64,000 nucleotides of DNA from Adiantum capillus-veneris (GCA_014529385.2 CM043947.1:132731391-132795390), one strand, 5' to 3'. Numbered from the stretch's first letter, positions 11,572-20,954 are shown. The notes: generated by a model from the sequence alone, not told the origin. Program-made: numbers and translations.

Positions 11572-14425
11572 ATGTCTCTTCGCGACATAACCAATGAATC
11601 ACCTGCGCTGTCATCTACTAGGTCAACTAATGTCAGTCTGCGTCTACCGATCGAATTTGCTCCCACAAAAAAAAATGACGAGAAAGCATCTCAACCGACA
11701 TCCATACGACGGTTTCGAGGAGAAACCAATGTTGACTTGTGGCTTGATGGAGGGTTGTATCCAAAAGATCCGCTCGTGGGCTGTCATCCGACATTCCGTA
11801 CACTCCCAAGCTTAATCAAATATGTGGGAGAAGGAGAACGTGGTCTTCTTGGGTATTGTAAGAGATTGGACTCCAATCACGCAGGTGCATCGGCATATTT
11901 CCGACAACAATGTCAAGTGTTACACAATCATTCCACAAATCTCCAACAACAACTACATTCCATAGAGAAACAACTCAAAGATCTTAAAGAGGAGATGAAA
12001 GCTACAGAAACAGAGGTAACTAAGCTACAGATTGCAATGATGCACCTAAAAGCCACTCCATTTGGCATGTGTGAGCATAAGACGGAGTTCTCTTCCATTG
12101 AAAACTTAGCATCTAATGGAGGGGCACGTAAGAAGCGGATCACGGCAACCAGGTATTTTTTTAAATTCACAGTGTTTGTAACTCTCAAATAATTTTCATC
12201 AATTTGTAACTCGGTTCACCTTTTGAAATAGGACATATATACAAGATGTGTGTGGAAGTTTTAGACAAGAGGACCGTTGCAACCTTCTCCTGGGATGCAT
12301 CTCAAAGGAAGATATACTTCACATCATAGGTTGTGAAAAGGCCAAACACATGAAAGATGCCATCACAAAGGAGATCCTAAAAAAGATCTCTAACCTTGTG
12401 TCTGAGGATGATGTCCAGAGAGCTTGTGATGAGGTTGGGATCAGCACAAATGCATACCATGCACTTCATGGATTGATGAAAGATGCATTACGAGAGCAAG
12501 GCATCACCGAGAATTTATTTCCTATTCCACATAGGGTCCGACTTGCAAAAAAAGCAAACAATGATCTCGTTCGGGAATCCCTTGGCGAATACGAACACAT
12601 TGAAGGATCCATGGTGTACTCTTCCACGAGTGCCATGTCACGTGGTGATATAAAGGGAGGCAATACTATTCCTAATGGGACAAAGTCTTTTAGTTATCAT
12701 CAATTCAACAATATTTTTGTTGACTTGAAATGACTACAACGAGCTATGGTTAAATTTTATGCTTTGTCTCCACAAGGTAATACAAGTTGTAATGTCGTTT
12801 TTTATTTGTATTGAATATCATTTAATATAACAATTCAATTCTTGTGTTGTTTCAGTACTTGGAGAGAAGCTCATATTTATTCTTAAGCTAAATGAATGTC
12901 AAATTGTCAAAGGACGGAGATTGGAACGTATGAGTGTGACACTCATGAATGAGGCAATGTTTTTTGCAAAAGTCGATGCTATCGGCGATCATTCTCAGAA
13001 ACCATCATTTAGTGTACAATCGGAAAAAGAAATATGGTGGTTAAGAGCTTTTGAAGTTCCGAAGGAGACTCATGAGGTGTTGGCATGGGTCTTCTCTATG
13101 ATCCCGTGGATCACAGAGGTTATTAAGGCACAACTAGAGGGAGAAAAGCTAGAAGTAGATGGAGTAGGTACATTTGATGTTGAGTGGCACTTAGGAGGTG
13201 ATCTAAAAACAATCAAATGTATACTTGGGTGTAAAAAATGTGCTTCATCACTTCTTCCTTGTCCATATTGTGTACGAGGATACAAGGAGAGTACTCGTGG
13301 CTCCACGTCTTCAAAGAAAAATGTCAAGGGAAGTCAAGCAACAGGGTCAATGGATGATGATGCAAGGGATTGGGTGTGCTCGGTGTTGAAGTGTCCTATC
13401 ATGGAGGTCCCCAATCGGTCGACAAAAGATAAAACATGGCATCCCATTATCAATTTTCCACTTACAAATGTACACTTTTGCACTTTGCATGCCTTTATGC
13501 GTATATTTGATTGCTTGTTAAAGCTTCACATAGAGTACGCTTTCACAATGAAACCACTTTCTAGATCCGTGGAAGCCATTGGAATAGTTGAAACAATTCT
13601 AAATTTGATTGGATGTCATGGTGGCAATGTTTCTATCATCGGTGAGGTGGATAATATGCATGAAGTGCCACAAAAAGTATCTATGAATGGTGTGAAAGCA
13701 CGTAGGTTTTTCAAGAAACCAGAGATGCGAAAGGAGAGGGGTGAAGAGGATGCTCCATGGGAGCTATGGAAAGCGCTTTGCAAGTGTACGACCGATCAAG
13801 ATTCAAATCCCGTGCTTGTAAATCTGCGTGGGCAAGTGTGGCACCACTTGGAGTTAGTGCTTCAAATCATGTGGAAACCCCAAACCACGAGCGAGCAACA
13901 AAATTTGTTCAAAGATCACATTTCAAATTTCACTAAAGCATTTGTGCAAGAGTGGGGAGAGAGAAATATCACACACTACATGGTAAGTTACCTTGTTCAG
14001 TTCAAATTTTGATGCTATACATAAATATTTATTTGATCTAAGCATTTTTTCTTGATGCAGCATATTTTGTATGCGCATGGAGCATTCTTTATGTCAAAAT
14101 ATGGTTCATTAGACATGTGGAGCACTCAATGAATGGAAAATCACATTATCGAGCCAAAGGTGTTTACTTTAAAAATACACGTCACGGTGGTGGAACTACG
14201 AGATCCAACTACATGAAGGAGATGTTTGATTGGTTCTTTCGTTGTTCTTTGGGGAGATGTCATGCCATAGAGCGAGCACAAAAGTCAAGTCTTGCCAAGG
14301 AGGTTAGGAGACAATCTCGACTTACTGCTAAAGAGAAATGGAGAAACTCCACCGGACCCCTTAATCATGCTAGGTGGCGTGAAAATCGCCATAGAGTGGG
14401 CAAACGTTGGTTACCCAACATTTAA
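11572..14425 (+). pseudogene. Four-exon transposase-like gene of the H3 element
   Basis: Exons are 11572-12152, 12232-12776, 12856-13982 and 14061-14425. Every intron is GT-AG and all phases join, giving about 880 codons. The N-terminal part has a coiled coil (LQQQLHSIEKQLKDLKEEM). Exon 3 has WHLGGDLKTIKCILG followed by a CKKC...CPYC cysteine set and later LHAFMRIFDCLLKL. Exons 3-4 read ITHYMHILYAHGAFFMSKYGSLDMWSTQ, then ME, then KSHYRAKGVYFKNTRHGG. This order (GGDLK, LH.F.RI, Y.H.L..H....G....W...E) recalls the catalytic layout of RAG1/Transib and related DDE transposases. The resemblance is by eye only. The gene is broken: TGA at 12731-12733 (exon 2), TGA at 14130-14132 and a 1-base shift in the A run at 14137-14140. 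ATG 11572 has an ACC context and is preceded by a TATATA stretch at about 11263-11279. Confidence 0.6.
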
Positions 14426-14646
14426 AACAAATGATGCTATGCGATATAATGTTTATGTTTGTAGATGTCTTTGTTGAGTTGCATATAATACTTCTCCATT
14501 TATCTATTTTTTGTTTTTTATATTTTGATGATATTAAGAGTTTTTTTAAGTGGCCTGGTCAAGTGTGAAGAGACCTTTAAAAAAAAAAAATAGAGGGCTT
14601 TTAGTGAAGAAGGAGTCTCATTTTCAATCTTGCCCCTTATTACACC
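14426..14646. promoter_or_regulatory. Spacer and probable promoter before the H3 fusion gene
   Basis: About 220 AT-rich bases separate the transposase-like gene stop from the H3 fusion ATG. A TTTTATATTTTG stretch near 14517 could serve as a TATA box, and a run of 11-12 A at about 14579-14590 stands upstream. No RNA evidence is available, so promoter position is a guess. Confidence 0.3.
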
Positions 14647-15486
14647 ATGGCACGCACAAAGCAAACAGCAAGAAAAGATCAACCTTTTTTTGCTCATTCT
14701 CACTCAACCGTCCAAGGTGCTCAAAAACCACCTTGGATACACGAACAAGAGCTCATAGAAGAGATGGAGAGAGAATGGTCAGGTGAAGAGCAACAAGATG
14801 GACAACCTTCACGCAAGAAGAAACGGGTAGTGACATCAGACACAGAAACCGAAACGCACAACGAAGCACAAAGCCCACCATGGAGCGGACAGGAGATCCC
14901 AAGCAATCATCGAGTTCCGGCCGGGAAGACATTGCCATGTGGCTTCGGCGCTTTGCCATCAGATCAGCCTAGAGGTGATCATGGGTTACTAAATGAAGAG
15001 GATTTTGAGGATGTAGCAGACGAGCAAGTTGGAGCGCAGGGTGGAGCTGAAGAGCCAGTCGGAGCACATGGTGGCCTTGAAGATGTGCAAGCTCCCCCTC
15101 GTAAGCCCTCTCGTAAAAAGAAAAAGTTTTTCAAGGTTCGCCCTCGCAAGGCCCATGTCCCAGATCCTACCATCCCTCAACAACGGGCTCCTGCTGTGAA
15201 GCGACGCATTCCAAAGGCGTTGCAAGAGATTCGTCACTATCAAAAAAGTTCAGACCTTCTCATACGCAAGGCACCATTCGCACGTTTGGTAAAAGAGATC
15301 ATGCAAAGTTATCGAATGGTGTTTTGAGTTCAAGGTATCGCCATAGAAGCTCTGCAAGAAGTGGCAGAATATCATCTAATTTCTATTTTTGAAGACACCA
15401 ACTTGTGTGCTATTCATGCAAAACGGGTGACAATAATGCCCAAAGATTTAGCTCTTGCGCGTCGAATCAGAGGACAAAGAGATTGA
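14647..15486 (+). pseudogene. Histone H3 fusion protein with long N-terminal linker, one premature stop
   Basis: The protein opens MARTKQTARKD, the H3 tail through K9, with D in place of S10. Residues 12 to about 165 are a non-histone linker with two basic clusters (SRKKKR at 55-60, PSRKKKK at 154-160, likely nuclear localisation signals) and an acidic stretch (116-127). From about 183 an H3 fold follows: ALQEIRHYQKSSDLLIRK (alpha-N, with K56), [28 protein letters not shown] (alpha-2), then [20 protein letters not shown], identical to canonical H3 104-123, and a terminal RRIRGQRD. Spacing through loop 1 equals canonical H3, unlike CENH3, which usually has a longer loop 1. Codon 227 is TGA (15325-15327) at H3 R83, where CGA is the simplest ancestor. 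There are no introns. The full frame is 279 codons, about twice a normal H3. The ATG lies in ACACCATGG. It is either a recently silenced gene or an allele with one nonsense change. Confidence 0.93.
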
Positions 15487-15683
15487 ATTTGACTTTTAGG
15501 CAATTTTGCCAATGTAAAGATATCTTTTTGAAATATAACGAGTCGTGGCTTTTTCAAATATAACGAGTCGTGTACATTTGTTTTAAGTGATAGGTAAAGC
15601 TAACTAGAGAGAGGAAAAGAGAGAGAGAGAGAGAGATGTGGATAAAAGAACTGTCAACCAAGTTTGGTTGATTGAATAACCAA
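15487..15683. other. 3' flank of the H3 fusion gene
   Basis: This AT-rich stretch contains a short tandem duplication of AAATATAACGAGTCGTG near 15530-15571 and a GAGAGA run at about 15617-15636. It probably holds the 3' untranslated region of the H3 gene. No frame of note. Confidence 0.5.
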
Positions 15684-15872
15684 AATAACATTGTATTCTT
15701 ATAAGTTTGGTATAAATAAGCTTTAATTAGGCTGTCTAGAGGCCTGCCGCAGAGGCGCGCGAGAAGTCAGAAGTAAATGTTACTTCTGACTTCTCGCGCG
15801 CCTCTGCGGCAGGCCTCTAGACAGCCTAATTAAAGCTTATTTATTCCAAAATTATAAGAATACAATGTTATT
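15684..15872. repeat. Near-perfect palindrome, 93-bp arms, 3-base loop, between converging genes
   Basis: Arms 15684-15776 and 15780-15872 are reverse complements with two mismatches, and the inner 65 bp on each side are perfect. The loop is ATG (15777-15779). The core is GC-rich (CCTGCCGCAGAGGCGCGC), unlike the AT-rich surroundings, while the outer arms are AT-rich. It sits between the stop of the H3 gene (+) and the stop of the two-exon gene (-). Transcripts from either side would fold into a very stable hairpin, so it could be a bidirectional terminator, a small-RNA source, or an inserted foldback element. Confidence 0.95.
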
Positions 15873-16109
15873 ATGTTTTTATTGATGGAGATTGGACTGA
15901 AAAAAACTCTATATTTTGATTCAGAGAATTACACAAGTGTATCACAAGATAGAACCAATCATATACTATCTATCGTACAATAAACTCAATATAGAAGTTG
16001 AAAATTACTAGTTGAAATCAATTTCCATTTGAATTTTGAAATAACAAAGTACAAAGATCTGATATATCTCATTACATATTTGAAGGAGTTAATTACAAGA
16101 TTTATGCAT
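15873..16109. other. 3' flank of the two-exon unknown gene
   Basis: AT-rich noncoding stretch between the palindrome and the stop codon at 16110. It probably includes the 3' untranslated region of the minus-strand gene. No signal beyond this. Confidence 0.45.
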
Positions 16110-17675
16110 CTATTGACTGTTTGAGCCAGCTAAGATATGGCGAGCAATGTTTTCTCGGCGCTCTTGGGCGCAAGGAAGCTGTTTGTGCAGCACATCCCAA
16201 GCAATTTGTTCCACATTGCTTAGACCTACAGCTTGGCTTAAGGCCACGTTACAAAGCACACGACCACGAATGTGTGTCGCAAATGCAGCACTGGCCAGAG
16301 ATTTATTTACAAGATATATAACTTGGGAGGCTTGAGATATGGTTGACAGGCATAGGATGCGGCTCATTGCTTTCATCATTGACACCCAAAATTGACCACA
16401 AGGAGTGTACTCCTTGTGGATTATCGCAAAGCCGTCCTGGGGAATCTTGCCAAGGTAATGCGCAAGAGATGACTGCCATCCAAAAGCTTGGCGCCTACCA
16501 TCTCCTCCCGGACCTGCATGCTCATCCAGCTCCACAACATTCTACAAAGAAATCAATAGGTAAATAAGATTTCACAATGCAACAATGAAAATTAACGTAA
16601 TCACAAAACAAAAATCAATTAATACCTCTTGTTTTTCGTCGTCTTCATCGTTTATGCCTTTGCTGTCAAGAGAAATAGATGAATTGGGAGCCATAGTGAC
16701 ACTCTCAAGTTCATCTATATGAACAGGCATAGGAGTGCGTTGGGCTTCAAGCAATGTGCGTGTAGCTACAAACTCATCCTCCGACACAGATGAGTGCGGT
16801 GCATCTGTCACCGCCACCATTGCCAACTCCACTGTATCTACCACACTCTCTCCAAGGGGAAGGAGGCTTCGATCCAAAGGATCGGAAGAGGGGTCAATGG
16901 CAGAGGACTCTATAGTGGCACAGAGGATGGACAGACACTCATCCATGCGGATGCCAAAAGTCTTTTCAAGATCATGTAAAAACAAATATTCCTCCCCATC
17001 TATCACAATTGGGGAGAGGTGTTCAAAAAAAACCTCCGGAGTTAATGTCTCCTCCGACGCATTTGCAGAGGGCTTAAAGGATGCTTCTGCACCCTCATCA
17101 CCCATGGATTTGGCGGCATCCATGACACCTCCTGGGTAGGTTAGGGCAAGAATATTGCCCTCTTTGCTTGCATCCCAGGGCGCTGTAATGGGCTCCTTTG
17201 TGTCCTTGACGACACCCCCAAGGCGCAAATGAGGCAAACTCACCTCAGATCTTTCAGGCTCCTCCGCAAGAAGAAACACAAAAGTCGCCAAGCGACTTAG
17301 AAACTGGGTGCCGACCTTCTTCTTTTTCAAACGTGAATCTTCAATGTACTGACCTGCCTCACCCGCAATTACACAAAATCGTTGAAGGCGCTGGGTGAAA
17401 GGCCGATCGCCTTTGTGTATGTAGTGAAGCAAATCGCATGGAATCCACAATTTCCCTTGTCCGACAATTGGTACAACATACTTGTTGATGTAAAATTCAA
17501 AAAATTCTAAGATAGGTGGAAAAGATTGGCTGTTTAGGTGAATAGTTGCATTCACATCAGGGAATTGGGTGAAGAAATTGTGAAGATCGTCACGATCTTG
17601 CCACTCGGTTGTTTGTAAAAACGCTAGGAAGCGTTGTAATGCTGTGGCTTCGGGAGGGGTGGAGGAGGATGCCAT
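16110..17675 (-). CDS. Two-exon gene of unknown function in the H3 element (493 codons, apparently intact)
   Basis: Exon 1 runs 17675 to 16626 (350 codons, start MASSSTPPEATALQRF). A GT-AG intron covers 16625-16542, and exon 2 runs 16541-16110. Both exons are in phase 0 and free of stops, so a 493-residue protein is possible. The start is the first ATG about 70 bases after the likely transcription start set by a TATA box at 17770-17780. The N-terminal 170 residues look globular (FFTQFPDVNATIHL, IPCDLLHYIHKGDRPFTQRLQRF). An acidic, Ser/Thr-rich middle follows, and the C-terminal exon is helical (SQVIYLVNKSLASAAFATHIRGR). I recognise no domain. It is the only gene in the element without a visible defect, which suggests constraint or youth. 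Confidence 0.7.
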
Positions 17676-17769
17676 AATGCTAACTCTTAAAGTAGAAATG
17701 CAAAGAGTGTTGGAGCTCAAATGAGAGTGTGAACCGGCAAAGAGTGTGAAAATGGTAGGATTTATGAGG

Positions 17770-17780
17770 CTTTATATAGC
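17770..17780 (-). promoter_or_regulatory. TATA box of the two-exon gene
   Basis: On the minus strand GCTATATAAAG lies 95-105 bases before the ATG, directly downstream of a G/C-rich run. The spacing fits a plant RNA polymerase II core promoter with a short 5' untranslated region. Confidence 0.65.
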
Positions 17781-18017
17781 ACGCCCCCCCCCTCCCCCCC
17801 TCCCAAAAAAATATCAATAATTAAAATATTAAACAATTTTCATTAAGTAACACAAATAATAAGAAGTTATAAAAAACTTACAAACTAAATTACAATCATT
17901 TAACTCAAAAAACACATCACTACAACTTTAAGATAATGTGCATTGCCAAAATTTGATACAACCATCTGCTTGAACTTACAATTGTGATATTATAAAAAAT
18001 TTAAGTACAAAACATAA

Positions 18018-18983
18018 CTACTCTAATGATAAAATCAAATTCTCTTCCGTCGTCCACGCCTTTTCAATTTGAATCATTCTCTCCATGCGGCTACCAATCT
18101 AGCAAAAAATAAATAAATTAGCATACCCAACTTAGAGCAGGGAATAACAAAAAAAAACATAAATATAACATAATTAAGAGAGAAAAATCATTCACCTTAC
18201 GTCGTCCGATGCAAAATTTTGTATCTTCTCGACGCTCTAAACCCATTATCACTAAGTGCTCCCGCACATTGGCCAATGTCCAATGCTTGTTCAGTTGGAC
18301 AGTTTCAACGGCACCACTTGACAATTTGATTGCAATATCAAATACCTCAATTGTAGCATCGGTGGATTGCAATGGAATCCATTCACCAAGCTTGCACATC
18401 CACCTTTCATAGAAGTACCGCACGTAAAGAGTGGAGCGCACCTTGATGAAACGGATAGCAATGCCGAAACTTCCAACCTGACACCGAAAGCGATCTCCGT
18501 TGTGAAGTCCTTCAAGATACCCCCACTTCTCCCCAAGGATGGCTTCCAATGTATCGTATTGTAGATCTTTTCAAACATACATAGTATTTGTATGATGGAA
18601 AGGCAAAGATCCAAAGATGCTAGCGAAGACATGAGCAGGACAACACCATCCAAGCCCAACTGAATGCGAGGCTTTTCCAATATTTAATGATGCTCTCACA
18701 TCAGCTACAATCTTGGATTTCAAAGACATTACAGTGAATGCATCTGGCTTTGGCCACTCCATGCTACGCAAGGTTGTAGCCTCCAAAGGTTGTAGCTCTC
18801 CATAGCCTTCCTCATCTGTAGGTACAATGTACTTGTGGGTGTAGAAGAACACCCTCTGTCGTGCAAGGTTTGATGAAGTTGTGTTGGAGAAGAGCATATC
18901 CCCAAGACTTGCATGCATGGCCGTAAATGTGCCTGAAAGGCACGAGAGTGGTTGCTCCTCCAGAAGGCTAGAAGGAAAAACAT
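18018..18983 (-). pseudogene. Multi-exon gene of unknown function in the H3 element
   Basis: A penultimate exon (18981 to about 18188) follows a TTTCTCTGTAG acceptor. It reads through MHASLGDMLFSNTTSS (18918) and ERWMCKLGEWIPLQS to FCIGRRK, then a GT donor, an intron, and a last exon 18098-18018 (acceptor TTGCTAG) that keeps phase and ends ...ENLILSLE. One TGA (after HHTNTMYV, near 18570) interrupts the frame where an Arg CGA is plausible. The C-terminal part (FDIAIKLSSGAVETVQLNKHWTLANVREHLV...FCIGRRKI) has the rhythm of a ubiquitin-like beta-grasp fold, but without a diagnostic motif. The first exon was not found. Confidence 0.5.
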
Positions 18984-19095
18984 CTACAGAGAAAAAAAAC
19001 AGTCCGTGAGATGTAAAAAGTCTATTTTTTTGTTACCACCAAAACCATTGAAGTGCAAGGGACATACAATTACAAGGAAAATCCCTTGTGGACCC

Positions 19096-19155
19096 ACTAC
19101 TCCCCCCCTCCCTTTTTTCACCTCCCTCTTTTACCCATCCACCTCCCTCTAGGAT
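19096..19155. repeat. C-rich (G-rich on minus strand) subterminal region, right end of the H3 element
   Basis: Runs of C with CCTCCCT spacers stand 50-100 bases inside the right boundary. This mirrors the G-rich block at the left end in inverted orientation. Similarity is compositional with short shared words (CTAGA..GGGAGG), so homology is not proven. Confidence 0.4.
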
Positions 19156-19201
19156 ACAAAGTAATAAATGAGTGGACAACCCTATTATTCTCTCTACTTT
19201 C

Positions 19202-19206
19202 TTAGG
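19202..19206. repeat. TTAGG duplication, right side of the H3-carrying insertion
   Basis: Second copy of TTAGG; integrase sequence of the interrupted chromovirus resumes immediately after it in the same reading frame. Confidence 0.7.
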
Positions 19207-20147
19207 TTCTAGACTTATATACATTGCTTTCTTCCTATTGACTGGAGCCTAATTAACCTTAATCCTATATGGCCCAAAGAGAGTCCACATTTTTCCTAAT
19301 GGAGATGTGAACTTTACTTTGAAGTTTTGGACTTCCCTTTTTCAAGCAATTGGAACTCAGCTATGCTTCAATACAGCATATCATCCTCAGACTGACGGGT
19401 AGACTGAAAGGGTAAACCAATTAATCGAGGATATTCTTAGAGCTTATTGTTCACAAGAGCCAAGGAAATGGATTCAACATCTTCCTTTAGTAGAGTATGC
19501 TTATAATTCTTTCGATCATAGAAGCATAGGAATGTCACCATTCAAGGCACTCTATGGACAAGAGTGTATAGCTCCACTGAACTTTTCTGATCCAACTATT
19601 AAAGTGGAGGCCTCAAAGCAAATGCTAGACGACATGGAAGTGCAGACTAAAGCACTTCTCAAGGATATTCAAGCAACTCAGGACAAACAGAAGCATTATG
19701 CAGACAAAAAGAGATCTGAAAGAACTTTTAAGTTAGGGGATAAGGTATTTCTCAAGGTTAAACCCAAGCAAAATAATCTATCCTTGGGAAAATTCAAGAA
19801 GCTTAGCCCAAGATACTGTGGACCTATGAGATTATAAAGGTTGTAAGTGACCAAACTTAGAAATTGCAGTTACCCTCAAACCTTAAAGTTCATGACGTTT
19901 TTCATGTGAGTTTGCTTAAACCCTATATTCCAAATCCCGATCATCTTGTGGATGTAGAACAAGTCGTTATTCCTAATCAAGGCGTTCTCGAGCTACAACC
20001 TGATTACATCCTTGAGACGCGGGAAAGAAAACTAAGGAATAGAAACATCATCGAACATCTAGTCAAGTGGAAGGATTTTCCATAAGAAGACGCAAGTTGG
20101 GAAGATCAACTAACACTTCAGAAGGATTATCCAGACTTACCCTTGAG
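19207..20147 (+). pseudogene. Integrase core, C-terminus and chromodomain of the chromovirus
   Basis: Resumed integrase reads SRLIYIAFF, then GPKRV...PNGDVNFTLKFWTSLFQAIGTQLCFNTAYHPQTDG, a TAG where Q is expected, then TERVNQLIEDILRAY. From 19532 MSPFKALYGQE, KQKHYADKKRSERTFKLGDKVFLKV and KLSPRYCGP form the C-terminal GPY-type region. After a short broken stretch LPSNLKVHDVFHVSLLKPY is followed by a chromodomain (about 20000-20115: PDYILETRERKLRNRNIIEHLVKWKDFP, a TAA, EDASWEDQ). Chromodomains target insertion to methylated-histone chromatin in this family. Confidence 0.9.
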
Positions 20148-20182
20148 ATGAGAGCATCTCAATTCTTTCACGTTGGGTAGAA

Positions 20183-20880
20183 TGTAAGGTTTCCATCTTT
20201 CTTGCAAAAGAAATCCCTATGTAAAGTTTTGTCCAAGTTTTTGAATGATAAAAGTTGCTATTTTTAGTAGTTTTTAGTGATCAGATATCGTTTTGGTATT
20301 GAAATTCTTGTAGAACTTTTAATTTCGGTCAAAGTCATGTTTTGTGAAATTTTTCCATGAATAGAAATTTTTTAACCACCGGTATGGTTCAGGATCTCGA
20401 CCGGGTCGTCAAACTGTGCACCGATCTAGATTTCCTTAAAAAAAGGGTCCGAATGTCGGAGGCTGCTATTTATGGCAGGTAGTCATGTCTGTTACCTGCA
20501 TCTCTGTCTCGAGTTAGCAAGTTTCAGAATTGAATTTGGGTTAGTATAAATCTAGTTAGCCTAAGTTAGCATTATATTTTCTAAGGTATGTATGGCATGA
20601 ATGTGGATGTGCATGCATGGACATGGATGTTCATGCATGGGCATGTGTCCCCATCATGTATGGCCATGGGTCATGAGCATGGCCAGTCTTGTGACAAGTG
20701 TAGGCATGGAGAGTGTAGCATGGAGGCTAAGCATGTCCTAGGTAAGGTGGAAACATGGGTCAAGAGTGAGGTGTGGCATAGTATGGGCAATGAGGCATGG
20801 ACTTAGGCCACCACACCCCCTCAAAATGCTACCCCCCCCCCCCCCCCCCCCCCCCCCCCTTGTGGAAATCGATTTGTAGA

Positions 20881-20954
<74 letters not shown>

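Larger units (their letters stand above)
10866..19201. mobile_element. Putative DNA transposon carrying a transposase-like gene, a histone H3 fusion and two unknown genes
   Basis: This 8.3-kb segment splits the chromovirus integrase and is flanked by TTAGG. It is unlike the retroelement in content: intron-containing genes with TATA boxes arranged as two converging sets. On the + strand are a four-exon transposase-like gene and an H3 fusion gene; on the - strand are a two-exon and a multi-exon unknown gene. A 93-bp-arm palindrome sits at the meeting point. No clear terminal inverted repeat was found. Both subterminal regions are G-rich on the inward-reading strand (10995-11110 and 19096-19155, opposite orientations). 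No polymerase, RT, packaging ATPase or capsid gene was seen, which argues against Maverick/Polinton or retroelement origin. Confidence 0.75.

Noticed and set aside
14647-15486. Reading the H3 fusion as centromeric CENH3
   Set aside because: CENH3 lacks the ARTKQTARK start and usually has a longer loop 1. Here the tail start is canonical and the spacing through loop 1 matches ordinary H3.
15684-15872. Palindrome as pure sequencing or assembly artefact
   Set aside because: Arms differ at two separated positions and the structure is placed exactly between two genes; an artefact is still possible and is noted as a check.
16735-17139. Plus-strand frame of 134 codons opposite the two-exon gene
   Set aside because: Shadow of exon 1 of the minus-strand gene, which has promoter, intron and phase support.
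10866-19201. Treating the H3 region as a host gene cluster
   Set aside because: Both sides are the same gypsy integrase, which joins in frame when the region plus one TTAGG is removed, so the region is an insertion.
10866-19201. Maverick/Polinton or giant-virus fragment (histone-bearing)
   Set aside because: No DNA polymerase B, packaging ATPase, capsid or protease; plant-type GT-AG introns and TATA boxes instead.
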